DNA of 64,000 nt from Lasiodiplodia sp. COLG20 (lineage: Eukaryota > Ascomycota > Dothideomycetes > Botryosphaeriales > Botryosphaeriaceae), in NCBI GenBank assembly GCA_009801085.1, contig VNWV01000007.1:1426001-1490000 (forward strand), given 5' to 3'. Both the position numbers and the translations under genes were made by a program. Numbering within the stretch: position 1 is the first letter of the stretch; each line of letters starts with the position of its first letter. The notes beneath the pieces were generated by a model, which did not search any database, was not told the origin of the DNA, and worked only from the letters and a program-made list of their open reading frames with translations. Of this stretch, positions 8,281 to 19,377 are shown in pieces.

Positions 8281-9597
8281 ATGAGGTTCAACATCGCGAC
8301 CGGCCTCGTGGTGGCTCTGGCCGCTGAATCCGCCGTCGCCAGCACTTGGTTTGGCAAGGCAGGTACGTCATGACAACTGCTCCGTCTCGAAAACGCCTCT
8401 GACTTCTTGCCCGTAGCCTACAACAAGTGGCATGAGACCGAGCTCGAGCGCTGGCTCTCGGACCACGACATCCCCTATCCCACCCCCGCCGATCGCAAGG
8501 ATCTGGAGAACCTTGTCAAGGACAACTGGAACGCCAAGGTCGCCCAGCCCTACAACAGCTGGGACACGCAGCAACTCCAGTCCTACCTGAGCTCCAAGGG
8601 CCAGGAGGCCAAGAAGGGTGCCGAGCAGGACAAGGACAGCCTGGTTGCGTCCGTGAAGGCGTACTGGTACGAAACCGAGGATCAGGCGACGAGTGCTTAC
8701 AACAACGTTAAGGACTGGATCTTCGATACGTAAGTCTGGCTGCTCTCCTGGTGTGCCTTGCTGCCATTCTAACTCGATCGCAGCTGGACCGACTCTCAGC
8801 TCAAAGCTTTCCTTGATCGCCATGGCATTCCTAGCCCCCAGCCTCGCACTCGTGACACGCTCCTCAAGACTGCACGCGAGAACTACCAGACTACTGCCAA
8901 CAAGGTTGGCGAGACGGCAGCTTACCCCGGCAACTGGCTCTATGAGACGTGGTCTGAGTCGGACCTCAAGGCCTGGCTTGACGAGCGCGGCTACCCGGCT
9001 CCCCAGCCCAGCACCCGCGACAAGCTCATCGCCACGGTCCGTCGCAACTCGCGCCTTGCCGCTGACGCCATGAGGTCCGCCCAGTCCTCGGCATCTGCTT
9101 CTGCCGCCGCTGCTCAGGCCACCCTCACCGATGCCCTTCTCGACGCCTGGTCTGACAGCCAGATTAAGGAATGGCTCGACAAGAACGGCGTCAAGGTCCC
9201 GCAGGGGTCCAAGCGCAATGAGCTGATTGCCCTCGCCCGCAAGCATCGCGCAAAGCTCACCGGTGACACTGCTGAGCACTCGGTCACCAGCGCATATGGC
9301 GCGGCTACCTCCAAGGCTGGTAACCAGTATGCCAAGGCCACCGATGATGCTTCCCTGAAAGCCGAGCAAGCCTACGGCGCTGCAGGTTACTACCTCGACT
9401 GGATTAAGCAGAAGCTTGGTCTCGCTGCCTCGGACGCGTCTGCCAGTGCCTCTAGCGCTGCTGCGGCCGCTTCCTCCAGTGCCAGCAGTGCCGCTTCTGC
9501 GGCCACCGATGCCGCCAACGAGAGCGCTTCGGCCGCCAAGCACAAAGCTTCTGAAGCCGCACAACAGGCTACGGACAAGGTCAAGGAGGAGTTGTAA
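8281..9597 (+). CDS. MSC1: Msc1/Ish1-type stress protein (402 aa, 3 exons)
   Basis: Exons are 8281-8362, 8417-8729 and 8784-9597, with two 54-bp introns. The N-terminus (residues 1-20) is a signal peptide, MRFNIATGLVVALAAESAVA. After it come five Ish1 (SAP-like) repeats with the pattern W....L..WL...G...P....R..L: AYNKWHETELERWL, YNSWDTQQLQSYL, WTDSQLKAFLDRHG, WSESDLKAWLDERG and WSDSQIKEWLDKNG. The C-terminal 130 residues are Ala/Ser-rich and helical. Fission yeast Ish1 is a stress-induced nuclear-envelope protein and budding yeast Msc1 affects meiotic sister-chromatid recombination; both enter the ER. The repeat number, signal peptide and length fit this family well. The exact role here is inferred from it. 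Confidence 0.9.
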
Positions 9598-11069
9598 ATA
9601 TCATTTAAACTCGGTGGCGAAGGCACGCTGCAAGAGTATTGTGAAGCAAAGATCGGTGACTGAGTAGGCTCTCAGGTCAGCATAATTCACATACGGCTTT
9701 ACGGGATACGAGCTTTACGACGGATATCGAACTGGGAGCGGAAATTTGACCTAATGGGCATTCATGGAGTGGCTCCTCTGTACTAGTACTACTACTTAAA
9801 GTTTGAGAGACGATACATTGCTTGGGATAGGAGACAATCGGGTGGGTCTCCTAGATAGCATAGTAGTTAACGAAATGAAAAAGTGTCATGATGAAAATTT
9901 CCGAGTTGTGGGATCGTCGCATTGGCCTTCGCTGCCCGTAGAATTGTGCCCGCTGGTGCCTGTGTAAGATAGTGACTCAAATGCAGAGATGTTGGCTTCT
10001 CATAAATCTGCGCGTCGAAGATCTGCTTGGAAAATTGTTAGGCCTTTGGCTGCCACTGCTACGTCTTGCGAACATGTAGGCTAGACAGCCTTCTGAGGTT
10101 CTGAGGCACCAAGGCAGCAATAAACACTTCCCCGCCCTTTTCCGCCAGGTGCTCGCAGCACTCGCCATTGCCTTCGCATAGCTCCATCTGCTTGGAGGCA
10201 TATTTCCGCCGTTGATTGCTGCCTAAGATAGAGTGTCAGTTGTTGACTTCGAAAGGGTGGTCTGCGCGCAATGCCGCGCCCAGGCAGCAACGACGCATCC
10301 CACATCCCGACCCGCGTGCCGTGAGGCTGAGGGGCAGCACAGATCGAGACACTGGATACGTATGTCGATGGGGCGCACGGTGGGTAGTTACCGCCCTTCG
10401 GTTGACACACCTCACCTTTCCAAGGGTCCGGCCCAATGCTAAACAACGACCCAAGGATCTTTCGGGCGTGGGATCCAGGGTCCTATCCTCGCTTTTGTTG
10501 TGGCGACACATGTTGCTTAAACGGCGCCGGAGTTGCGTGGACAATTCCGCCTTTCTTCTGGAAACTCTCGGGCCCGACTGGTTTGCTCTTTCGCTGCGGC
10601 CGTGCTGCTGCGTTGGCCATATGGAACCGTCGCTGATCCGAGTGCAATATCAAAAGACGGCCGGTCACCCGCATCACAGCGCCAGGCGGACTCTCTGCTG
10701 AACCTGGGAAAGCAACTTACACTGTCACACTCGGCGCAGAAGCGCATGGTTCGAGCCGGGCAGAAGTCCTATAGAGCAGGTCGGAGAAGAAGGGTCAGCG
10801 CAGCGATTGGCTTCCCTGGCGCCCTTCTCTTTGCCCTTTTCATTCCATGCGGTGCCTCTTATCCAACTCTTTCCGGCACAGCCTGCGCGCGCCGACCCAA
10901 TAGGGTGCATCTCGTCCATCTTGGACATTTGACCGCACCCACACCCAACCCTCTTTAACAAGGCATCGTCCGCGCCACGCTCTCGCAGAACGACCCAGCT
11001 CTCTCTCCAAGCGATTCATAACTCTCATCGCCCATTTTACCGGCCACGAACGACAACCTCCCAACCAAG
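9598..11069. other. Intergenic, 1.5 kb, nothing recognised
   Basis: Contains the MSC1 3' region and the promoter of the next gene, with a pyrimidine-rich leader near 10930-11060. Short open frames cross 10080-10960 on both strands, but none looks like protein and no splice model improves them. Confidence 0.5.
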
Positions 11070-12545
11070 ATGACGCCTCAGGACAATCATCCCACGGTGA
11101 GTGGAGGGACCAGCCAACATGACCTCGAAGACGATGAGCCTCCGTCGTCACCTGCCGAGGTTGCCACCCCTGCGGTGAACGACAGCGCGGAGCCAGACCA
11201 CACCATACCGTCTACCGTCCAATTCCACAGAGCAAACGAGGAAGCCGTCCCCCCTTCGCGAACCGACCGCTTCTTCCAAGGACTCTACGCCGTGATGCCG
11301 CGGATCCCCGTCAGCTTCCAAGAGGGCCATGCGACCATCAACCCCGACCTCCACCGTCACAACCTCGCGACGCCTGCTGGACAGGCTAGGAAGGAGGCTC
11401 CCAAGTATCTCCCTTACTACGTGTCAGGCAGACGCTCCGGCGGGGGCATGCTGTCGCGCGCTCTCAGCAGCCTCCCCTCTATGCCTTCTGGACCGCCATC
11501 GATGCCTTCGCTTCCTTCTCTTCCGTACTTTGCTGGTGATGGACGCCGCCCTCGTCGTTTGTCTGGCCGCAGCTACGCGACTATCCTCGAGCCGTTCGAG
11601 TCCGTCGACCATCCACCAAGCAAGAGCGATGATGATGTCAGTACCATCGTGTCCGCGGATGTTCTTGGTATCTCGGCGCCTCCCTCTGACGACAACCCCG
11701 ATCTGAAGTCCTCATCCCGGGACGGCAATGTTTACGTCTGCGTCCATGAACCCATCGAGGTTGATACTGACCCGACTTACGAAGCTTGCCGCCAGCAACG
11801 TGAGGAAGAGAGAGCGCAGAGTCAGCAGCGCTGGGATGCTGTCAGACAGGTTGGTGAAACAGCGGTTACCATGGCCAAGACGAGCGCAGAGGTGGCACTC
11901 ATGGGCGCTCGGGTTGGCGCAGCTACCATGACGACGAACACCCGCGACCTGGTGACTGATGTTTTGAGAGAGCTGCGTGTCCGGGGCGCCAGGAAGCGAT
12001 TGGTTGGGAACCACCAAGGAGAGGAAGATGATGCATCTCAGGCGTCCACAGTGTCCGAGTATCTGGACGAATCGGGTGACTCCGAGGATGACGACTTCGT
12101 CGAAGCTTCTGAGGATGTTGGTAACGACGTCACCAACAGCTTCAAGAAGAACGCCACCGGTCCACCTCCTCAGAGCAACGGGGCAACCTCCCCCTACTCG
12201 GCCGATTCTGCCAAGTTCAACAATACCTTCGAGGATATTGACCTCGATGGAGACGACGAGGCACAGTCTGTGGGACTCGGCGATGACTTCGATATCATCA
12301 CTCAGGAGGAGGCTGGCCGCCCTCACTGGGCCATTACCGACGTTGGACCCCACACTCGTCGCCCGCTTCATGACACCCGCCGCCGCCGTCGCCCTGGCAT
12401 CTCCGCTCGCCCTCCCATCCGTTCCCCGGGGTTTCAACGTCCGCCTTCGCCCGGCACTATCGACATCGCCATGATCTCCGAAAGGCCGGACGAGCTTCCG
12501 CACCGTCGCCGCCTCGACAGCAACGGTGATGAGCAAGACAACTAG
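11070..12545 (+). CDS. Hypothetical disordered protein (491 aa)
   Basis: Single long exon whose codon use resembles its neighbours. The sequence is mostly low complexity: an acidic N-terminus, a block with RFFQGLYAVMPRIPVSF near residue 67, Pro/Ser repeats (LPSMPSGPPSMPSLPSLPYF), and a short helical amphipathic segment near residues 240-310 (WDAVRQVGETAVTMAKTSAE) that is the most structured part. After that come an acidic Ser/Asp tract and an Arg/Pro-rich tail (TRRRRRPGISARPP). I recognise no domain, signal peptide or membrane segment. It could be a scaffold or a nuclear protein; no function can be assigned. The start at 11070 is the first ATG after a pyrimidine-rich leader. Confidence 0.7.
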   Translation: MTPQDNHPTVSGGTSQHDLEDDEPPSSPAEVATPAVNDSAEPDHTIPSTVQFHRANEEAVPPSRTDRFFQGLYAVMPRIPVSFQEGHATINPDLHRHNLATPAGQARKEAPKYLPYYVSGRRSGGGMLSRALSSLPSMPSGPPSMPSLPSLPYFAGDGRRPRRLSGRSYATILEPFESVDHPPSKSDDDVSTIVSADVLGISAPPSDDNPDLKSSSRDGNVYVCVHEPIEVDTDPTYEACRQQREEERAQSQQRWDAVRQVGETAVTMAKTSAEVALMGARVGAATMTTNTRDLVTDVLRELRVRGARKRLVGNHQGEEDDASQASTVSEYLDESGDSEDDDFVEASEDVGNDVTNSFKKNATGPPPQSNGATSPYSADSAKFNNTFEDIDLDGDDEAQSVGLGDDFDIITQEEAGRPHWAITDVGPHTRRPLHDTRRRRRPGISARPPIRSPGFQRPPSPGTIDIAMISERPDELPHRRRLDSNGDEQDN

Positions 12546-13368
12546 TTGGTTGACGTACAGGCCCACCAAGCTGCTTCTTCGAATACTGCTTCTATTCCAG
12601 GCTCTTTTTCTTCTTCTTCTATTTTCTTTCTCCTTTCACGGTTGTCGAGCGGCATAATGCATGGGATCTAGGATTCAAGTTCGGATCCACCACATGGCGT
12701 TAAGGGGTCACATAAAGGGAGGGAGATGGGGTGATTTGGCGTTCAATAAAGGAAGGCCAAGACCTTGTAGGATATTCCCATGGGCGAATTGAAAAAGTAC
12801 GGGCGACGATCTGCGTAGGCGAGCACCCGCTCAGCTGGGACATGACGAGGCAGCTTCAAGGTGCTCAAACACAGCAAAGCTAAATGAATGAAATGCAATG
12901 TGTGAGATTGATTAAGATTCATGAAGGCTTTTGGGGAGCTGAAGCTATTGTGCGGGCGCAAACAGACACACAAGCGAACAATAGCTTCAAACACCCATGA
13001 TTAACTACTCTATGTGCAAAGATCAGTGTAGTAGGTAGTTCCTGCTAAACGGAAAGAGAGGGGACTTACATCTGCCATGTTGTTACAGCCAGAGGCATGG
13101 GCGAATGATTGAAGGGCAAAACCATAGGAGCAAGCCATGAAAGAGGGTGTAGAAGGGAAGACAAGAGGGTATTTCTGCTACTACGGAAAGACTACTGAAT
13201 GCACCTGTGTAATCAGAACGCCTTACCTGCATGCAGAACGGGAAACATGCTATCAAGACAAGACTCAGAAGTGAAAGAATGAGAAGAGACAACCGAAGAA
13301 CACCGTTGGGTGCCCAATGCGATTTTACCTAGTTTGTTCAGAGAAGAGAGAACAGATCAGCCCCCATC
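12546..13368. other. Convergent 3' regions
   Basis: Lies between the 3' ends of the preceding gene and LNP1. It has a CTT/TTC-rich stretch at 12600-12640 and is otherwise featureless. Confidence 0.5.
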
Positions 13369-14644
13369 CTAATGTTTGTTGCCCTTGGCCCTGCTCCTGG
13401 TCACCCTGGTCGGCGGCCCGTCTTCATCTGCTGACTCGTCTGCGCTGTTTTCCGGTGATGCGTCTGTGACTTTCCATATTGGTTTTCCCGGGGGAGCGTC
13501 ATCGCCGTTTGCCTTCTTGTTGGATCCTGCGCGCTTTTCCTGTTGCTGGATTTGCGCGACGAGCTTTTGCGCCTCGTTCTCCTGGCCGTTCCAGCCGCCG
13601 CAGCCCATGCACTTCCATTTGCCCAAGTCTTCCAGCGACTTTGTGCCCGGAGGAGCCTGGCCGTTGACGAGACGACAGTGTGCGCAAATGAGCACGAAGC
13701 GGTTCTTCGGCTGGGTCTCGTCCTCGCCCAGAAGCACGTCCAGAATGCGATCGTACCATTGCGGTCCTCGCGGACTCTCGGGAGCATACTGCGCAGGGAA
13801 AGCGTTCGGAGCGAATTCAGCATCGGCGGCGCCTGCGACAGGGACTCCGGCGTGCGGGCCCGGTACGAAGGGTGGCTGCTGTTGACCCGCGGGGAATGGC
13901 GGCGGGAAAGGCTGGCCTTCGCCGGGCGTGACAGGGCGAGACGATCCGCCGTCAGGCTGGGGTGGCACGTGGTTGCGAGGAATATTGGCAGTGGGCGGAG
14001 GCACGAAGCCAGTCCGGCCGGCGTTGGCGCCAGCGGCCGAGGAAGGTCTGCTGTCCCCTGACGGGCGGCGCTGGTCTGGCGTGGAAGGCTCCTTCTTCGG
14101 CGAGGGCTTCGGCGTGCCGTACTTTTCCAACAACTGTTGTGTAGAGTTGTACTTGGTAGCCTCTTTGAGCTTCTCGATCGTGGCGTCGCGCTCCTTGTAA
14201 AGGTTGTCGAGGTAGGCCTGGGTGTTGTTGATGCGGTAGCTGAAGTAGGCTGTCAATCCCTGGCGAACACCATAAATGCTATGCTAGACGTTAGTGGATG
14301 GCCACGCGGTTGTGAGAGAGGAGGCGCACACAAGCGGACCTCCTGCCATGCCGGTGTACTCGACTGGTCCCCAATTTCGCCAGCCGGTGATCAGGGTCAG
14401 GATGAGGGCGGCGAGAATGTATGCGAATGTTGTGTACAAGGTCCACATGACCTTGATCTTGCGGGAGCTTTGGCGCAGGCGGTCGCCGCGGGCGCTGGCC
14501 TTCGTGATCTTGGTGGACAGAGCTGAGAGCGTCTTCTCAAAGCCTGCGGCGGAATTGTCATCCTGGCTTCACGGATCAGCTCCTATCTGCGCTCGAAAGC
14601 GGCGGAGGGGGGATGCTTACCCGCCATGGCCAGAGAGACACCAT
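13369..14644 (-). CDS. LNP1: Lunapark family ER-junction protein (388 aa, 3 exons)
   Basis: Exons, in transcript order, are 14644-14621, 14562-14330 and 14278-13369. The first is only 24 nt (MVSLWPWR) and the second intron has CTAAC as branch site. Two membrane segments lie near residues 48-67 (WTLYTTFAYILAALILTLIT) and 78-97, connected by WRNWGPVEYTG. A coiled-coil stretch, a Pro-rich linker and the lunapark zinc finger follow: WYDRILDVLLGEDE, then Cys284-x2-Cys287 (CAHCRLVNGQAPPG) and Cys309-x2-Cys312. Lunapark stabilises three-way junctions of the tubular ER. The C-terminus is acidic, then basic. Its 5' end faces MZM1 across 314 bp. Confidence 0.93.
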
Positions 14645-14958
14645 GGTGCCGAGAAAAGAGCGTTTGTCAAGGATGCAAAACTAGATGGGGCGGGGGAGCT
14701 CGATGTTGAGCATTGTTTGGAGGCGGCAGCTGCACGGCGCGTGGCTTCTTCCAGCCTGTCCTACGTCAATCCCGGACCAGCAGGGATGCCCGGCTACTCT
14801 CCCGTGCCAAGCCGATTGCCCCCTTATGTAAGCGCAATTTGAACGCCCTGACCCTCGCTGGTGTCTCTGAATCCGCTCCGCTCTTTCGCCGCATTCGAAG
14901 CTCCGGAACAGCCAGCGCACGCCCGCCCTCTCACCGGAACGCCCGAACATCGCTCCAA
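14645..14958. promoter_or_regulatory. Shared promoter of LNP1 and MZM1
   Basis: A 314-bp spacer between two divergent start codons. No TATA box stands out on either side. Confidence 0.5.
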
Positions 14959-15393
14959 ATGGCTCTCGCCGCCTATAGAAGCATCCTTCGTGCCACCCGG
15001 CTGGCATTCCAGGGTACTATATCCTCCCGGCGAAGATTTGGCTTCTTTCTAACTTTACTGCTGCAGGCGATGCCTCTATTTTGTCTGCCGCTAGGATGAA
15101 GGCGAGAGACGACTTTGACGCCCAGCGGAGCCTCGATCCCGACAGTGAAGACGCGAAGAAGGCAGTGACCCACGCAAACGACGTTGCTAAATTCTTGAGA
15201 GAGAACGTTGTTCAAGGACAAGCCAACGACAACGGCAGATACAGTACGTGCAGCAGACTCGGCATCGAAGCCAGGATTCTAATACGACACAGAGCTGAGG
15301 ATACACGAGCACACGGAACGCGGCGACAACGAGACCATCAAGCAGAACAAGGGCAAAAATACTCTGTCAGGCGTGAAATGCTGTTCAGCTTGA
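14959..15393 (+). CDS. MZM1: Mitochondrial zinc maintenance protein 1, LYR family (110 aa, 3 exons)
   Basis: Exons are 14959-15013, 15067-15243 and 15293-15393, with introns of 53 and 49 bp carrying TCTAAC and TCTAAT branch sites. The protein starts MALAAYRSILRATRLAFQGD, the Mzm1 form of an LYR motif, and continues as a helical bundle with MKARDDFDAQRSL and FLRENVVQGQ. It ends with the family block LRIHEHTERGDNETIK. In yeast Mzm1 is a matrix chaperone that stabilises the Rieske protein Rip1 before its insertion into complex III, and its loss lowers mitochondrial zinc. Length matches the family (about 110-125 aa). None of the unspliced frames would give this protein, so the model rests on splicing. 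Confidence 0.92.
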
Positions 15394-15595
15394 TATTATC
15401 CATTTCATGCAACATAAAAGTGATACCCAGTTGCTTTTCTCCCAAGTTGAAATCCGGCTTTGACCATACAACACCACGAACGCCTTAAGAATGCATGTCT
15501 GCTCAAAGCAGTCGGTTGTAGTGACGGTGACCGGTCATCCATGACCCAACCATGCTTCGGAATGATACAAACACCTTGACTCGCTCCATTGCACT

Positions 15596-16759
15596 TCAAT
15601 TTCCCGCCAAGCTTGCGTAATTTACCTCCTCCGAGCCCGGTGGTGGTGCGATGGCTGCGAGGCTGTCGAGGTCCTCCGGAGCTCCGCCAGCAGAAGACGG
15701 ACCAGCGGCGCTTGACCCCTGACCACCTGACGCCGCTGCAACAGCATTCTTCGTCTGTCTCCCTGACCTGGCGTGGGCCATGCGCTCTTCCCGTTCCATA
15801 GTATCAAGAGGCTTTGGCTTCCCCCACTGAACCCGCAGTGGCACACCCTTGACAACAGCCCTGCCCTGACATGCTTCAGCGGCCTTCTCCGCCGAATTCC
15901 TGTTGACGTAGTTCACAAATGCGCAATGCGACCTATGCGAACAAACAAGCGACCGGAGCTGGCCAAATTTGGTGAAGTGAGTACGGATTTCGTGCTCGGG
16001 GAGGTCGTCCTCGATGCCGGTCACAAATAGCGAAGTGATCTTCTTGTCTGCCGGAGGCAGGATATCTTCGGGACGCGGTGCCAGCTGCGCAGCGCTCGGG
16101 AAGCCTCGTGCCCCACGACCGGCGCGACTCAAAGGACCCCGCACGCCTGACGCCCCAGGCCTGGTGTCCTTCGTCCGGATGGGGCCCGCCTTGTCGAGTT
16201 GGAGTTGACCCTCGCTTCCCTCTGGCGCAGGCAGCGCTTTTTGTCCATCCTTGTTCGCTTCGTCTGCCTCCAGCTCCAGCCTGCGTTGCTTCTTGTAATA
16301 CGGCTCGCTCTGTGCCAGGCGCCGTAGTAAATCCCTTGCCTTCTCGTCCGTTTTCTCGTACTCCTCTATCGCGCCTCTGCCCTCCTCGATCTCCTTCTCG
16401 TGGTTCTGCGCATAGTATTCGCGGTTGATATTGCTCTGGGGGCCGGGAGCGACCATCTTAAGTGCTGCATCGCGGACAACGATGGGCAGACCGAAGGACA
16501 GGTCGAGCATGCAGCACTGGCAGCAGTTCTTCAGGCGCGCGCAGGTAAGGCAGATGTTGGTGCGCTTCTGTCGCGACGTGCGATCGGCCTTCCACTTGAA
16601 GACGGTGAACGGCCTCGTGCAGACCTTGCACTCGGCACCATAATCCTCCTTCAGCATCTGTACGTATGGGTTGTCCGGGAGGCATCGTTCGCACACAGAA
16701 GGGAAGTCGGTGCTTTCCCAGCCAGACCGGTTGAGATCGTGCTTGATTTGAGGCGGCAT
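15596..16759 (-). CDS. SLT11: Pre-mRNA splicing factor Slt11/Ecm2 (RBM22 homologue, 387 aa)
   Basis: Single exon. The N-terminal 100 residues carry the conserved RBM22/Ecm2 zinc-binding region: CERC at 23-26, CKVC at 44-47, CLTC at 70-73 and the CCQCC cluster at 79-83, with the invariant GWE..DFP and KADRT..KRT blocks. An RRM spans about 241-312 (SLFVTGI as RNP2, HCAFVNY as RNP1) and is followed by VQWGKPK. The tail is Gly/Ala/Ser-rich. Slt11 enters the activated spliceosome with the NineTeen complex and contacts U6 snRNA and the intron near the 5' splice site. The length agrees with filamentous-fungal Slt11. The gene is divergent from ERG6. Confidence 0.95.
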   Translation of the reverse strand: MPPQIKHDLNRSGWESTDFPSVCERCLPDNPYVQMLKEDYGAECKVCTRPFTVFKWKADRTSRQKRTNICLTCARLKNCCQCCMLDLSFGLPIVVRDAALKMVAPGPQSNINREYYAQNHEKEIEEGRGAIEEYEKTDEKARDLLRRLAQSEPYYKKQRRLELEADEANKDGQKALPAPEGSEGQLQLDKAGPIRTKDTRPGASGVRGPLSRAGRGARGFPSAAQLAPRPEDILPPADKKITSLFVTGIEDDLPEHEIRTHFTKFGQLRSLVCSHRSHCAFVNYVNRNSAEKAAEACQGRAVVKGVPLRVQWGKPKPLDTMEREERMAHARSGRQTKNAVAAASGGQGSSAAGPSSAGGAPEDLDSLAAIAPPPGSEEVNYASLAGN

Positions 16760-17455
16760 GGCGCGCGGCTGGTGGTGTTGCGAATCGTCGGTGGTAGGAA
16801 GGTGGACGTGCTCGGATGGCGGATGTTGGCTGTTGATATGACCTCAAAAGTTGGTCGGGAGCGATGGCGCGCGGCTCTTTCGCCATCCGAGCTGTGGCGG
16901 TCGGGGGTGGCTTAGTAATGGCTGTAACGCTCACGTGCTTACACGCTACGCCCACGCGCCGACGGTTCTGGCAGCCTCGATCGTCAACTCAAAAATGGTC
17001 ATCTCACTAATGGACGCCAATATCCGGGGCCAATGGTTTGACTACGAAGCGACCGGAGCATCTACCTTCGTTTGCAACTGGTTGATGTTCACACCGTAGA
17101 CGTGCAGGAACAATTTGTGAGACTCAACCAATCAAGATTCTTGCAGCAAAAAAAACTCCCACATTTGTTGAATGCAGCGCACTTCAAACCGGATACTCGT
17201 CCCAAGGGTATACTGCTGATTGGTACAAACAGAACCTACCGCCTGCCCGGACGAGCAATCAGGTAGCCCCCTTGATCTTCGGCTTCTGTCTGCCCACCGG
17301 CCCGTGCTGCCAGGAACGCCAGCTCATTTCTCCAGTCGCGCGCCGGCGGTGAGCCGCCCAGACCCCTAAAACAGCTGATTTATCTCCCTCTGCCTCTCCA
17401 CGCTCTCTTCCGCGCCGCCTTTCTCGCAACTTGCTCTTCCGTCCGCTCGGAACCT

Positions 17456-17465
17456 ATCACCCACC
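17456..17465 (+). promoter_or_regulatory. Possible sterol regulatory element before ERG6
   Basis: ATCACCCACC resembles the SREBP site ATCACCCCAC, lies upstream of an ergosterol gene and just before its TATA box. The match is imperfect and binding is inference. Confidence 0.3.
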
Positions 17466-17482
17466 TACCCGTTCCAGCCACT

Positions 17483-17490
17483 TATAAAAG
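17483..17490 (+). promoter_or_regulatory. TATA box of ERG6
   Basis: TATAAAAG, only about 32 bp before the ATG at 17522. If it positions transcription in the usual way, the leader would be very short. Confidence 0.45.
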
Positions 17491-17521
17491 TCAGGTCCCG
17501 TCCGGCCAACTCTCCTTCACC

Positions 17522-18766
17522 ATGTCCCCAATGGCTCTCGAGAAGGAAGACAAGCAGCGCGACGCCGCGTACAAGGATGCCCTTCACGGCACTTCTGGCC
17601 AAGTGCGTGGAGGTACCTGGGCCATGATGAACAAGAAGTCCAATGCTGCCAACGAGGCTGCCGTGGATGAGTACTTCAAGCACTGGGACAACAAGGCCGC
17701 TGGCGAGGAGACTGCCGAGGTTCGCGAGGCGCGCAGGAAAGAGTATGCGACGCTCACCAGGCAGTAAGTCATCATCCAACTCTCACGTTACCGGAAGATC
17801 TGCTGATCGCATGAAGCTACTACAACCTTGCTACCGACTTCTACGAGATGGGCTGGGCTCAATCATTCCATTTCTGCCGCTTCGCCTACGGCGAGCCCTT
17901 CAAGCAGGCTCTTGCCCGCCACGAGCACTACCTCGCTCACGTCATGGGCCTGAGGGACAACATGAATGTTCTTGATGTTGGTTGCGGTGTTGGTGGCCCG
18001 GCCCGCGAGATCTGCAAGTTCTCTGGTGCCAACATCACTGGTCTCAACAACAACGACTACCAGATTGATCGTGCCACCTGGTACGCGCAGAAGGAGGGCC
18101 TTTCGGACAAGCTGAAGTTTGTCAAGGGCGACTTCATGGTATGTGGCCACAGCCAACACGCCTAGCAGCATGCGCTAAATTCCTTTACAGCAAATGTCGT
18201 TCGCCGACAACACTTTCGACGCTGTCTACGCCATCGAAGCCACCGTCCACGCTCCTTCGCTCGAGGGCATCTACTCGGAGATTTTCCGCGTCCTGAAGCC
18301 TGGTGGTGTCTTTGGTGTGTACGAGTGGCTCATGACCGACAAGTACGACAACGACAACCCCCACCACCGCGAGATCCGTCTGGGCATCGAGCTTGGCGAC
18401 GGTATTTCCAACATGGAGAAGATTGAGGTCGCCCTCGAGGCCATGAAGAAGGCCGGCTTCGAGCTGGAGCTCCATGAGGATCTCGCTGACCGCGACGACC
18501 CGCGGCCGTGGTACTGGCCGCTCACCGGTGACTTCAAGCAGATGAGCTCCATCTGGGAGTTTGTCACCATTTTCAGAATGCACAAGATCGGCCGCACCAT
18601 GGCACACAAGTTCTGCGGTAGCCTGGAGTGGCTCGGTCTGGCGCCCAAGGGCACGCAGAAGACTGCCGACAGCCTGGCGGTCGCCGGCGACTCGCTTGTT
18701 GCTGGCGGTCAGGAGAAGCTTTTCACGCCCATGTACCTGATGGTCGGCCGCAAGCCGCAGGCATAA
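17522..18766 (+). CDS. ERG6: Sterol 24-C-methyltransferase (379 aa, 3 exons)
   Basis: Exons are 17522-17763, 17817-18138 and 18191-18766, with introns of 53 and 52 bp. Erg6 transfers a methyl group from S-adenosylmethionine to C-24 of zymosterol-type or lanosterol-type sterols in ergosterol synthesis, acting at the ER and lipid droplets. The joined protein has the sterol-binding region [19 protein letters not shown], the SAM-binding motif [21 protein letters not shown], and the downstream motifs [10 protein letters not shown] and [16 protein letters not shown]-terminal sterol methyltransferase domain ends in [13 protein letters not shown]. Length and order are those of fungal Erg6. A sterol-element-like site lies in the promoter. 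Confidence 0.96.
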
Positions 18767-19377
18767 GGGAATGAGTGGATCTCGTCTTTGTACCAGTCCC
18801 TGCATTTGCATGGCCGCATTTCGCTTCTAGATGCTACTGTACGCGTACATGGAATTTTTCTGTTACGGCCTGGGCTGGGCCTTATATAGTTGCACCACAG
18901 CCTCTAATAAATGAATGTCAGTTACGCTTGCCGGTGTGTTTGTTTGCTTCGTGGAGCCATGCGTGCAATCAGTGCGGGCCTGAGTAAGATATCGGAATCG
19001 CCTCAACAGCTCCGAAAATGGCGGGAGCGCGTCGGAACCGCGCTCGGCCACGCCGCAGCGCGCGAGAAGCAGCAGACAACGCGGCAGCGCAGCGGGCGCG
19101 GTAGGCAAACTGGCTGACTGGCTGCCGAGCAGCGAGCCGCGTTGCAGCAGACTGCAATGGCGCGGTGGGCAGCGATAGTGTTGGCGGGGCGGCTCAACGC
19201 GGCAGTGGGCGCGCGTGGTCGGAGAGCCGGCCTGCCGGGTTGAGATGTTGCATCGCGGAAATCTTCGCCGCGCACCCAACAACTCGAGCTGATTCCTCTT
19301 CCTCGACCACCACCACCCAGCTGCCCTCATCGCTCCACGGTCCCCTCTCTCCTTCCTCTTCCTCTTCCTGCTCAGCG
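18767..19377. other. Intergenic, PDB1 promoter and leader
   Basis: About 0.6 kb. The last 90 bp are a dense C/T tract (19288-19375), typical for a highly expressed fungal gene. No gene seen. Confidence 0.5.

Larger units (their letters stand above)
16760..17521. other. Divergent promoter region of SLT11 and ERG6
   Basis: A 762-bp spacer. On the ERG6 side it holds a pyrimidine-rich tract (17370-17420), a sequence resembling a sterol regulatory element at 17456-17465 and a TATA box at 17483-17490. Confidence 0.5.

Noticed and set aside
8368..9564. 398-codon open frame on the minus strand
   Set aside because: Antisense shadow of the MSC1 exons; composition mirrors GC-rich coding sequence, and the sense protein is well supported.
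11712..12569. 285-codon open frame on the minus strand
   Set aside because: Antisense shadow of the hypothetical gene at 11070-12545.
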